Part shown: positions 1-5,852 of the stretch, piece by piece | Layout of the letters: each line of letters opens with the position of its first letter | How positions within the stretch are numbered: position 1 is the first letter of the stretch | DNA from: Actinomycetes bacterium | Lineage (GTDB): Bacteria > Actinomycetota > Actinomycetes > Actinomycetales > Cellulomonadaceae | Assembly (NCBI GenBank): GCA_023389455.1 | Contig: JAEWEJ010000374.1 | Span: forward strand, 1 to 8,204 | DNA length: 8,204 bases | Reading direction: 5' to 3' | Program-made: the position numbers and the translations under genes | Notes under the pieces: model-generated | The model's input: the letters and a program-made list of their open reading frames with translations, nothing else | Told to the model about the DNA's origin: nothing | The model's database searches: none

Positions 1-182
1 GCATCACGCCGTGCCCCGACGGCCCGCTGCTGGTCCGCGGCCCGATCGAGGTCGTCGACGCCGACGGGCGCACGCACGTGCCGAGCCGTCGGACCGTCGC
101 GCTGTGCCGCTGCGGCGGCACCGCCACGCCGCCGTGGTGCGACGGGACGCACAAGGTCAACGGGTTCCGCACGTCCGACTGA
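1..182 (+). CDS. CDGSH-type iron-sulfur domain protein, 3' end (partial)
   Basis: The reading frame enters from outside the window (first full codon at 3) and stops with TGA at 180-182, leaving about 59 C-terminal residues. They contain CRCGGTATPPWCDGTH, which matches the CDGSH zinc-finger/mitoNEET signature C-x-C-x2-(S/T)-x3-P-x-C-D-G-(S/T)-H. The three cysteine codons are at 105, 111 and 138 and the histidine codon at 150. In this family the 3Cys-1His set binds a redox-active [2Fe-2S] cluster. Bacterial members are small soluble proteins of poorly known role, often called iron-binding zinc finger CDGSH proteins. The preceding residues (PLLVRGPIEVVDADG) resemble the 'divergent' N-terminal half seen in the bacterial forms, so little is probably missing. 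A terminator-like hairpin follows at once, so the gene is probably not co-transcribed with the regulator downstream. The family call is firm; the cellular role is unknown. Confidence 0.88.
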   Translation, partial: ITPCPDGPLLVRGPIEVVDADGRTHVPSRRTVALCRCGGTATPPWCDGTHKVNGFRTSD

Positions 183-191
183 CGCGTCGGT

Positions 192-233
192 CCCGGCCCG
201 GCCGTCCGGCGCACGCCCCGCGGGCCGGCCGGG
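192..233 (+). terminator. Hairpin after the CDGSH gene, probable terminator
   Basis: CCCGGCC at 192-198 pairs with GGCCGGG at 227-233. After a one-base bulge (C199), GGCC at 200-203 pairs with GGCC at 223-226. That makes 11 G-C pairs around a 19-nt loop, beginning 9 nt after the stop codon. No T-tract follows, which is common for actinobacterial terminators. The pairing is seen directly; the terminator role is inferred from position. Confidence 0.5.
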
Positions 234-259
234 CGTCCGGGCTGCCGGTGCCGCACGTG

Positions 260-294
260 CCGTGATGACCTGCGGCGTCACCCGCCGATCACGG
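260..294. promoter_or_regulatory. Nested inverted repeat upstream of the LacI-family gene
   Basis: CCGTGAT at 260-266 is an exact inverted copy of ATCACGG at 288-294. Inside it, CGGCG (273-277) pairs with CGCCG (283-287). The block ends 12 bp before the proposed -10 element (307-312), so it covers the -35 region. A protein bound here could block transcription, for example autoregulation by the LacI-type protein. It could instead be a second transcript-end hairpin for the CDGSH gene. It lacks the AANCGNTT core typical of LacI-family operators, which weakens the operator reading. Confidence 0.35.
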
Positions 295-306
295 CGGCGG
301 TGCGGA

Positions 307-312
307 TAGGGT
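307..312 (+). promoter_or_regulatory. Possible -10 element (TAGGGT) for leaderless transcription of the LacI-family gene
   Basis: TAGGGT fits the actinobacterial -10 consensus TANNNT and lies 6 nt before the ATG at 319. A start site 7 nt after the hexamer would therefore fall on the A of the ATG, the standard leaderless layout in actinobacteria. No clear -35 is visible. AGGG at 308-311 could instead act as a weak Shine-Dalgarno, so the two readings compete. Confidence 0.45.
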
Positions 313-318
313 CGGCCC

Positions 319-1362
319 ATGACCTCCAGCGGGCGGCGAGCCGGTGTCGTCACGCTGAAGGACGTCGCCGCGGCGGCGGGCGTCTCGGTCGCCACCGCGT
401 CGCAGGCGCTGGCCGGGCGGGGCCGGATGACCGACGCCACGCGGCAGCGGGTGCGCCGTGCCGCGCAGAGCCTGGGGTACCTGCCGAACGCGATGGCCCG
501 CAGCCTGCGCACGGGGCGCACGCACGCGCTGGGGGTGCACAACCAGACGGCGGCGGCGAGCCTGGGCACCCCGTACTTCCGCGACTTCCTGGCCGGTGCG
601 ATCGAGGCGGCGCACCGGCACGACCACGACCTGGTGGTGCTGTCGTCCGACACGCACCGTCCGCGCACCGCCGCGCCGCGGGTCGACGGCGTCGTGGTGG
701 TGGACCCGATCGCGGACGACCTGCGTGCGCGCGAGCTGATGGAGATGCCCGTGCCGGTGGTGGCGGGGGAGCACGTGCCCGCGCACATGCCGCCGTGCGC
801 CGTCGTCGCGGCGGACCACGCCACGGCGCTGCGCACGGTCCTCGACGCGGCCGCGACCGCGGGCGCCCGCCGGCCGCTGCTCGCCGCCCCGGACGCGAAC
901 AGCGGGTGGGGGGAGGTGCTGCGCGCGATCGTCGGCGCGTGGTGCGCCGAGCGCGGCACGACCCCGGTGCTGGTCGAGACCGAGTTCGCGGTGCTGTCCG
1001 TCGACAGCGACCGGGCGTTGCTGACGCCGGTGCTGGCGGCGCACCCGGAGGTCGACCTGGTGATCGGCGCGTCGCCGTACGCCGCCCGTGCCGCGCTGGA
1101 CGTCCTGCGGGCGCTCGGGCGCACCCCGGGCGGTGACGTGCTCGTGGCCGCCTGTGCCGACGAGCCCGTGCTCCTGGAGCAGGACCCCGCGGTCACGGCC
1201 GTGCAGCTGCCGGCCCACGCACTGGGCGTCGCGTGCATCGAGCGGCTGGTCGAGATCCTCGACGCGCAGGACGGTGCGGAGCGGGCGCTGGGCACCGTGC
1301 AGACGATCCCGGCGCCGGTGCACCTGCGCGCGTCGACCTCGGGGACCGTCGTCACTCGCTGA
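319..1362 (+). CDS. LacI-family transcriptional regulator
   Basis: This 347-residue protein is the usual LacI/GalR length. Residues 12-33 (VTLKDVAAAAGVSVATASQAL) are the classic N-terminal helix-turn-helix. Residues 56-68 (PNAMARSLRTGRT) match the hinge helix, PNxxARxLxxxxT, which inserts into the operator minor groove at a central CpG. The remainder, from about residue 69, is a periplasmic-binding-protein-like effector domain. Gln29 replaces the more usual Arg in the recognition-helix stretch 'TVSRAL', so operator preference may differ from common members. The ATG at 319 is chosen because it gives the normal short lead-in to the HTH and sits 6 nt after a -10-like TAGGGT. The gene ends 136 bp before the ureohydrolase pair and points the same way. 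LacI-family proteins usually sense sugars or nucleosides, so control of the guanidino genes is possible from location but unproven. The effector cannot be read from the sequence. Confidence 0.93.
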   Translation: MTSSGRRAGVVTLKDVAAAAGVSVATASQALAGRGRMTDATRQRVRRAAQSLGYLPNAMARSLRTGRTHALGVHNQTAAASLGTPYFRDFLAGAIEAAHRHDHDLVVLSSDTHRPRTAAPRVDGVVVVDPIADDLRARELMEMPVPVVAGEHVPAHMPPCAVVAADHATALRTVLDAAATAGARRPLLAAPDANSGWGEVLRAIVGAWCAERGTTPVLVETEFAVLSVDSDRALLTPVLAAHPEVDLVIGASPYAARAALDVLRALGRTPGGDVLVAACADEPVLLEQDPAVTAVQLPAHALGVACIERLVEILDAQDGAERALGTVQTIPAPVHLRASTSGTVVTR

Positions 1363-1368
1363 GAAATC

Positions 1369-1384
1369 GTTTCACCGGAGTTAC
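1369..1384 (-). promoter_or_regulatory. Candidate GlnR nitrogen-control box
   Basis: Read on the - strand this is GTAAC-TCCGGT-GAAAC, an exact match to the GlnR half-site pair described for Streptomyces, gTnAC-n6-GaAAC. It lies 7 bp after the regulator stop and 115-130 bp upstream of the first ureohydrolase ATG. GlnR is the global nitrogen regulator of many actinobacteria, so a box here fits a nitrogen-scavenging operon. Only one a-b pair is clean: the next half-sites at 6-nt spacing on either side do not match. The distance to the start is on the long side. The match is seen; function is inferred. Confidence 0.45.
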
Positions 1385-1422
1385 GCGGGACGGGGGTCCG
1401 CAGCGCGGAGCACAACCCCGCG
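1384..1422 (+). terminator. Hairpin after the LacI-family gene, possible terminator
   Basis: CGCGGG (1384-1389) pairs with CCCGCG (1417-1422). Inside, TCCGC (1397-1401) pairs with GCGGA (1405-1409) around an AGC loop. It starts 22 nt after the regulator stop codon and no T-tract follows. If it terminates, the ureohydrolase genes need their own promoter, which fits the promoter-like sequence at 1487. It overlaps the last base of the candidate GlnR box. Confidence 0.4.
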
Positions 1423-1431
1423 ACCTCGCAG

Positions 1432-1447
1432 GTTAAACCCGTGTTTC
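1432..1447 (-). promoter_or_regulatory. Second, weaker GlnR-like half-site pair
   Basis: On the - strand this reads GAAAC-ACGGGT-TTAAC. That is the b-a order of the GlnR array (GaAAC-n6-GtnAC) with one mismatch. It lies in the locally AT-richer stretch 52-67 bp upstream of the ATG at 1499, a better distance for an activator than the first box. Two such matches in 80 bp are suggestive, but each short motif can occur by chance. An overlapping palindrome, GGTT-A-AACC at 1431-1439, is another possible reason for the same bases. Confidence 0.25.
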
Positions 1448-1467
1448 GTGATCCTGCGGGCCAGGTA

Positions 1468-1475
1468 AATCGATT
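1468..1475. promoter_or_regulatory. Candidate LacI-family operator core (AATCGATT)
   Basis: AATCGATT is a perfect 8-bp palindrome with a central CpG, matching the AANCGNTT core common to many LacI-family operators. It begins 19 bp before the proposed -10 (1487-1492), so it covers the spacer and -35 region, where a bound repressor would block RNA polymerase. A second AANCGNTT match, AATCGTTT, occurs at 1365-1372, overlapping the GlnR box. The palindrome does not extend beyond the core at either place, so this is a modest candidate for control by the regulator just upstream. Confidence 0.3.
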
Positions 1476-1486
1476 AGGCAGGCCCT

Positions 1487-1492
1487 TAGGTT
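1487..1492 (+). promoter_or_regulatory. Possible -10 element (TAGGTT) for leaderless transcription of the ureohydrolase operon
   Basis: TAGGTT fits TANNNT and is followed by 6 nt and then the ATG at 1499, the same geometry as TAGGGT before the regulator gene. The predicted start site coincides with the ATG. The only purine run before this ATG is AGG within the same hexamer, unlike the strong GAGGA/AAGGA sites before the later genes. No good -35 is visible, which is consistent with a promoter that depends on an activator. Confidence 0.45.
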
Positions 1493-1498
1493 CCTGCC

Positions 1499-2776
1499 AT
1501 GAGCAGCGAGAACGCGGACCCGGGCCCGGTGGCCGAGGGCGACGACCACGGGACGCACGCCCACGGCGTCGACTCCGGTGAGCACGGCCACGGCCACTCC
1601 CACGACCTGTGGCCCGAGGGGTTCTGGGAGCAGCCCCGTCGCCTCGGCGAGGGCCTCGAGGGGCACGGCGCGGTCGACGACCACAACGTCGCGCGCCGCC
1701 CCGGCCTGTTCCACGTCAACCGCAAGCACGCCGGAAGCCACTCGGGGATCCGCACGTTCGCGCGCCTCCCGATGGCGCTGACGCCGGAGGACCTGAAGGC
1801 GGCGGAGGTCGACGTCGCGGTGCTCGGCGTGCCGTGGGACTCCACGGCCGGCGGCCGGTCGGGCACGAACCACGGCCCGCTCGCGCTGCGGTCCGTCCCG
1901 CACTTCGGCAGCTACGGCCTGCCCAGCCAGCACCTCGACGTGCGGGTCAACCCGTTCGAGGTCCTCACCATGTGCGACTACGGCGACGCGCCGATCCACG
2001 TGGGCAACACGGCGGCGACGTTCGAGTCGGTGCGCAAGTTCGTGGGCACCGTCGTCGAGTCGGGCGCGATCCCCATCGTCATGGGCGGCGACCACGCGAT
2101 CACCTGGCCGTCGGCGACCGCGGTGGCCGACCACTACGGCTACGGCAAGGTCGGCATCGTCCACTTCGACGCGCACGCCGACACCGGCTCCGACATGCGC
2201 GGGTCGCTGGCCTCCCACGGCACGCCGATGCGCAAGCTCATCGAGTCCGGGGCGGTGCCGGGGCGCAACTTCGTGCAGGTGGGCCTGCGCGGGTACTGGC
2301 CGGACCGGGCGACGCTCGACTGGATGGACGAGCAGGAGATGCGCACGCACTTCATGTCCGAGATCGTCCGCGACGGCTTCGACACGGTCCTCGAGCGCGC
2401 GCTCGACGAGGCGCTCGACCAGGCCGACCACCTGTACATCTCCCTCGACATCGACGTGTGCGACCCCGCGTTCGCCCCCGGGACGGGCACGCCCGAGCCG
2501 GGCGGCATCACGTCGATCGACATCCTGCGCGCCGTCCGGCGGCTGTCCGCCGAGGTCGGGATCGTCGCGATGGACGTCGTCGAGGTCTCCCCGCCGTACG
2601 ACAACGACGGCGAGATCACGGTGCTGCTGGCCAACCGGGCGATCGGCGAGGCGATGACCGGGACGGCGATGCGCCGCCTGGGCCTGACGGGCGCGGACTA
2701 CCTGCACCCGCACGCGCTCAACCTCGACGCCGACGGTGGCCGCCGCACCCAGGTGTTCCGCACCGACGGAGCCTGA
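1499..2776 (+). CDS. Arginase/agmatinase-family ureohydrolase, first of a tandem pair
   Basis: This 425-residue protein belongs to the ureohydrolase superfamily, which hydrolyses guanidino groups to urea plus an amine at a two-metal centre. Metal ligands visible by motif are His199 (GGDH), Asp224/His226/Asp228 (FDAHAD) and Asp317/Asp319 (SLDIDVCDP). Glu362 (EVSPPYD) matches the conserved guanidinium-binding Glu region. Agmatinase-like stretches include APGTGTPEPGGI and GLRGYWP. It is longer than the usual ~300-350-residue agmatinase because of an N-terminal extension of about 90 residues. The first part is a His-rich tail (7 His in residues 17-35), followed by PEGFWEQPRRLGEG. Such a tail is typical of nickel-handling proteins. 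An N-terminal extension is also a hallmark of the Ni-dependent guanidine hydrolase GdmH. Residues 132-159 differ strongly from the next gene's product while flanking sequence is nearly identical. Automatic annotation would probably say agmatinase, but the substrate could be guanidine, agmatine, guanidinobutyrate or another guanidine. Fold and catalysis are firm; substrate and metal are open. Confidence 0.93.
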   Translation: MSSENADPGPVAEGDDHGTHAHGVDSGEHGHGHSHDLWPEGFWEQPRRLGEGLEGHGAVDDHNVARRPGLFHVNRKHAGSHSGIRTFARLPMALTPEDLKAAEVDVAVLGVPWDSTAGGRSGTNHGPLALRSVPHFGSYGLPSQHLDVRVNPFEVLTMCDYGDAPIHVGNTAATFESVRKFVGTVVESGAIPIVMGGDHAITWPSATAVADHYGYGKVGIVHFDAHADTGSDMRGSLASHGTPMRKLIESGAVPGRNFVQVGLRGYWPDRATLDWMDEQEMRTHFMSEIVRDGFDTVLERALDEALDQADHLYISLDIDVCDPAFAPGTGTPEPGGITSIDILRAVRRLSAEVGIVAMDVVEVSPPYDNDGEITVLLANRAIGEAMTGTAMRRLGLTGADYLHPHALNLDADGGRRTQVFRTDGA

Positions 2777-2828
2777 CCGCCGCGCCCGCCGGCGCACCGA
2801 CCGCACCCCGCCCGACCCCCCGAGACGC

Positions 2829-2833
2829 GAGGA
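2829..2833 (+). promoter_or_regulatory. Ribosome binding site deciding the start of the second ureohydrolase
   Basis: GAGGA lies 4 nt before the ATG at 2838. The frame is open further upstream, with an in-frame ATG at 2736 inside the preceding gene. This site, together with the match of the following residues to the first paralogue's His-rich tail, fixes the start at 2838. Confidence 0.7.
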
Positions 2834-2837
2834 CCCC

Positions 2838-4037
2838 ATGTCGCACGACCACGGACACGACCACCACCACGACCGCGCCCCCGAGGGCTTCTGGCAGCAG
2901 CCGCGCCGGCTGGGCGAGGGGCTCGAGGGCCACGGCGCCACCGACGACTTCAACGAGGGCCGCCCGCCGGGCCTGCTGTTCGCCAACCGCAAGAACGAGG
3001 GCGGCTTCTCGGGGATCCAGACGTTCGCCAAGCTGCCCGTCGCGCTGACGCCGGAGGACCTGCGCGCCGCGAACGTCGACGTCGCGGTCCTCGGCGTCCC
3101 GTGGGACTCCACCGCGACCGGGCGCAGCGGCACCAACCACGGTCCGCTCGCGATCCGGGCGTGCGACTACGCCGGCGGCCACGGGCGCCCGCACTTCTCG
3201 CTCAGCACGCACGTGGACGCGTTCGAGGACCTCGTCATGGCGGACTACGGCGACGCGCCGATCTCCGTCGGCAACACCGCGCGCACCTTCGAGGACGTCC
3301 GCAAGTTCGTCGGGACGGTGGTCGACGCCGGCGCCATCCCGATCATCCTCGGCGGCGACCACTCGATCACCTGGCCCAGCGCCACCGCGGTGGCCGACCA
3401 CTACGGCTACGGCAAGGTCGGCATCGTCCACTTCGACGCGCACGCCGACACCGGCGCGGACATGCCCGGGTCGCTCGCGTCGCACGGCACGCCGATGCGT
3501 CACCTCATCGACTCGGGCGCCATCCCGGGCAAGAACTTCGTGCAGGTGGGCCTGCGCGGCTACTGGCCCGAGCAGGAGACGCTCGACTGGATGGACGACC
3601 AGAAGATGCGCACGCACTTCATGGCCGAGATCGTCCGCGACGGCTTCGACAAGGTCCTCGAGCGGGCCGTCGACGAGGCGCTCGACCAGGCCGACCACCT
3701 GTACATCTCCCTCGACATCGACGTGTGCGACCCGGCCTACGCGCCGGGCACCGGCACCCCCGAGCCGGGCGGCATCACGTCGAACGACATCCTGCGGGCG
3801 ATCCGCCGGCTCGCGGCCGAGGTCGGCATCGTCGCGATGGACGTGGTCGAGGTGTCCCCGCCCTACGACGACCGTGGCGAGATCACCGCGCTGCTGGCGA
3901 ACCGCGCCGTGCGCGAGGCGATGACCGGGATCGCGATGCACCGCAAGGGCATCACCGACCCGGACTACCTGCACCCGTACGCGATCGGCCTCGACAAGGA
4001 CGGCAACCGCCGCAACCAGGTGTTCCGCCGCCCCTGA
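2838..4037 (+). CDS. Arginase/agmatinase-family ureohydrolase, second of a tandem pair
   Basis: This 399-residue paralogue of the preceding gene product is about 78% identical by hand count, with no gap from Trp19 (Trp43 in the first copy) to the C-terminus. All metal ligands are kept: His175, Asp200/His202/Asp204 and Asp293/Asp295, with Glu338 in EVSPPYD. Neither copy therefore looks like a dead subunit. The N-terminus is a compact histidine tail (6 His in residues 3-11), then PEGFWQQPRRLGEG. The strongest divergence from copy 1 is residues 108-135, just after the shared RSGTNHGPLA; this block probably lines the active-site entrance. The start at 2838 is supported by GAGGA. The gene follows its partner by 61 bp and was probably made by tandem duplication. 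The two may form a heteromer, as in metformin hydrolase, or act on different guanidino substrates. An ordinary agmatinase is the main alternative. Confidence 0.93.
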   Translation: MSHDHGHDHHHDRAPEGFWQQPRRLGEGLEGHGATDDFNEGRPPGLLFANRKNEGGFSGIQTFAKLPVALTPEDLRAANVDVAVLGVPWDSTATGRSGTNHGPLAIRACDYAGGHGRPHFSLSTHVDAFEDLVMADYGDAPISVGNTARTFEDVRKFVGTVVDAGAIPIILGGDHSITWPSATAVADHYGYGKVGIVHFDAHADTGADMPGSLASHGTPMRHLIDSGAIPGKNFVQVGLRGYWPEQETLDWMDDQKMRTHFMAEIVRDGFDKVLERAVDEALDQADHLYISLDIDVCDPAYAPGTGTPEPGGITSNDILRAIRRLAAEVGIVAMDVVEVSPPYDDRGEITALLANRAVREAMTGIAMHRKGITDPDYLHPYAIGLDKDGNRRNQVFRRP

Positions 4038-4108
4038 CGGCCCCCCGACCCCCGGGACCCCCGGCCCGGGCGCCCGACCCCGCGTTCCCCGACGAGAGAG
4101 GGACCCCC

Positions 4109-5719
4109 ATGACCCGACGTACGACGCGCGTGCCCACCGCCGCGCGGCTCCCGCTGGCCTTCCTGGCCGTGAGCACCCTGGTGCTGACCGGCTGCTCCGG
4201 CGGTGCGTCCGCCAGCAGCTCGGGCTCCGCGGCACCGACCGACGGCGTGCTGCGGCTGGGCGTCCTCAACGACATCGGCCAGCCGCCGGACCCGGACGTG
4301 TACTACTCCGGCAACGGCCTGGCGATCACGACGAACGCGTACGAGGGCCTGGTGCGCTACGAGCCGGGCAACCACGAGGAGGCGACGGTCGTGCCGTCGC
4401 TCGCCGAGTCGTGGGAGGTGAACGACGACTTCACGCAGTACACGTTCACGCTGCGGGCGGGCGTCACGTTCCACGACGGCACGCCGTTCGACTCCTCCGC
4501 CGTGGAGGCGTCGTTCCAGCGCCGGCTGGCCGTCGACGCGGGCCCGGCGTACATGGTGCAGGGCGTGGTCGACGTCGAGGAGCTCGACGAGCTCACCGTG
4601 CGGGTCACCCTGGACGCGCCGAACTCGGCGTTCCTCGACCACCTCGCCTCGCCCTACGGCCCGCGCATGATCAGCCCGACCGCGCTCACCGAGCACGCCG
4701 GCGACGACCACGCGCAGACCTACCTGTCGACCGCGTCGGCGGGCACCGGCCCGTACGTGCTGTCCGAGGCAGCGGTGGGCGAGGGCTACCAGCTGACGTA
4801 CTTCGAGGACTACTGGGGCGACCTCGACCCCGTCTTCACGACGGTCGAGCTGCCGGTGTACACCGAGATCTCGGCCATGCAGCTCGAGCTCGAGAAGGGC
4901 GACCTGCACGCGCTGCTGTCGGCCGTCCCGACCGCGTCGCGGCAGAAGTACCTCGACTCGGCCTCGCTCGAGGCGTACGCGTTGCCGTCCTTCCAGGTCG
5001 GGGTCGTGTACATGAACCCGAAGCGGCCGCTGCTGGCCGACGCCGAGGCCCGGCGCACCCTGTTCGAGGGCATCGACTGGGCCGCGCTCGTCGAGCAGGT
5101 CTCGCCCATCGGCTCCGTGCCGGCGGAGGGGTACTACCCCGCCGGCGCCCTGCCGGCCGACCTCGACTCCCGCGAGCTCGTGCACGACCCGGACGCGCTC
5201 GCCGACTGGGTCGCGACCTTGCCCGCCGGGACCGAGATCCAGATCGGCCACGCCGCGGGCGGTGCCGACGCGGCGCAGATGTCGAACATCATCGCCGCGC
5301 AGCTGCAGGCCCTCGGGCTCAAGGCGACGGTCACGAGCCACCAGGCCTCCGAGGTCTTCGGCGACTTCCCGGCGAACCCCCAGGACGGGCCGGACGTGCT
5401 CGTCACGCCGGAGACCTGGCCGGACTCCAACAACGGCTACATGCACGGCCACGTGTTCTGGGACCCGGACGGCGGCCTGAACTTCTTCGGTTGCGCCGAC
5501 GAGACCACGACGGCCCTGCTGGGCGAGGCCCTCGCCACCGGCGCGGACGAGACGTACGTGGCGGCGGGTGAGGCCGCGTACGCGGCGGGGTGCAACCAGA
5601 CCTTCGCGTGGACCACGGACTTCATGGTCGCGCAGTCGTGGCTCGACGGCATCGAGGACGCCCACTCGATCGCCGCCCCCGCCACGCTCGACTTCGCGCG
5701 GCTGAGCATCGGCGACTGA
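4109..5719 (+). CDS. ABC transporter substrate-binding lipoprotein, family 5 (OppA/DppA/NikA type)
   Basis: This 536-residue protein has a lipoprotein signal peptide: a basic N-terminus (MTRRTTR), a hydrophobic core and the lipobox LTGC with Cys29 as the lipidation site. A Ser/Ala/Gly-rich linker follows. The mature part is SBP_bac_5, shown by TNAYEGLVRYEPG, ATVVPSLAESWEV, YTFTLRAGVTFHDGTPF and GTGPYVL, which are landmarks of extracellular solute-binding family 5. It would capture a ligand outside the membrane and deliver it to an ABC importer; known ligands in the family are di- and oligopeptides, nickel complexes and some sugars. His446 and His448 (MHGH) sit in the C-terminal part of the ligand-binding region and are worth comparing with the nickel ligand of NikA. 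The start is fixed by the signal peptide and by AGAGGGA at 4097-4103. The gene lies 71 bp after the second ureohydrolase. A strong hairpin follows the stop. Ligand unknown. Confidence 0.9.
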   Translation: MTRRTTRVPTAARLPLAFLAVSTLVLTGCSGGASASSSGSAAPTDGVLRLGVLNDIGQPPDPDVYYSGNGLAITTNAYEGLVRYEPGNHEEATVVPSLAESWEVNDDFTQYTFTLRAGVTFHDGTPFDSSAVEASFQRRLAVDAGPAYMVQGVVDVEELDELTVRVTLDAPNSAFLDHLASPYGPRMISPTALTEHAGDDHAQTYLSTASAGTGPYVLSEAAVGEGYQLTYFEDYWGDLDPVFTTVELPVYTEISAMQLELEKGDLHALLSAVPTASRQKYLDSASLEAYALPSFQVGVVYMNPKRPLLADAEARRTLFEGIDWAALVEQVSPIGSVPAEGYYPAGALPADLDSRELVHDPDALADWVATLPAGTEIQIGHAAGGADAAQMSNIIAAQLQALGLKATVTSHQASEVFGDFPANPQDGPDVLVTPETWPDSNNGYMHGHVFWDPDGGLNFFGCADETTTALLGEALATGADETYVAAGEAAYAAGCNQTFAWTTDFMVAQSWLDGIEDAHSIAAPATLDFARLSIGD

Positions 5720-5724
5720 CCGGC

Positions 5725-5766
5725 GGCCGCCGTGCCGCGCGGGTCCCACCCGTCGGCGCGGCGGCC
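5725..5766 (+). terminator. Very stable hairpin between the binding-protein and MFS genes
   Basis: Positions 5725-5737 pair with 5754-5766 in a 13-bp stem (12 G-C pairs and one G-U). After a small internal loop (5738-5739 opposite 5753), CGGGT at 5740-5744 pairs with ACCCG at 5748-5752 around a CCC loop. It starts 6 nt after the binding-protein stop. No T-tract follows. A hairpin here could partly terminate transcription or protect the upstream mRNA from 3' decay, both ways to make more binding protein than downstream products. Confidence 0.55.
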
Positions 5767-5796
5767 ACCCCGCCGTCCTCACGTCCGGACGGTCGA

Positions 5797-5833
5797 CCGC
5801 CCCGTCCGCTCCCGTCAGCCCCTGTCGGGGCGG
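5797..5833 (+). promoter_or_regulatory. Alternative hairpins in the leader of the MFS gene
   Basis: CCGCCCCG at 5797-5804 can pair with CGGGGCGG at 5826-5833. Alternatively, GCCCC at 5818-5822 can pair with GGGGC at 5827-5831 around a TGTC loop. The two foldings share the same 3' strand and exclude each other. They end 20 nt before the ribosome binding site. In sequence this rich in G and C the pairing may be accidental. Confidence 0.2.
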
Positions 5834-5852
5834 CGACACCCTCTGCGAGAAC

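Noticed and set aside
1363..1498. Guanidine riboswitch (ykkC/guanidine-I, mini-ykkC or guanidine-III) before the ureohydrolase genes
   Set aside because: The gap shows none of the conserved blocks I know for these classes; TTAGGTTCC only faintly recalls the guanidine-I core. The -10 at 1487 also predicts a transcript with no 5' leader.
1499..4037. One ureohydrolase copy as an inactive partner, as in known heteromeric metformin hydrolase
   Set aside because: Both copies keep the GGDH, DAHxD and DxDxxDP motifs and the EVSPPYD glutamate, so no loss of catalysis is visible.
3101..4108. N-terminal extension of the binding protein by about 336 residues in the open frame upstream of 4109
   Set aside because: That stretch is out of frame with, and overlaps, the second ureohydrolase. 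The lipoprotein signal peptide and ribosome binding site at 4109 define the true start.
4038..4108. C-rich run after the second ureohydrolase as a terminator
   Set aside because: CCCGGG and CCGGCCCGGG segments can pair in several short ways, but no single stable stem stands out and the next gene has a standard close ribosome binding site.
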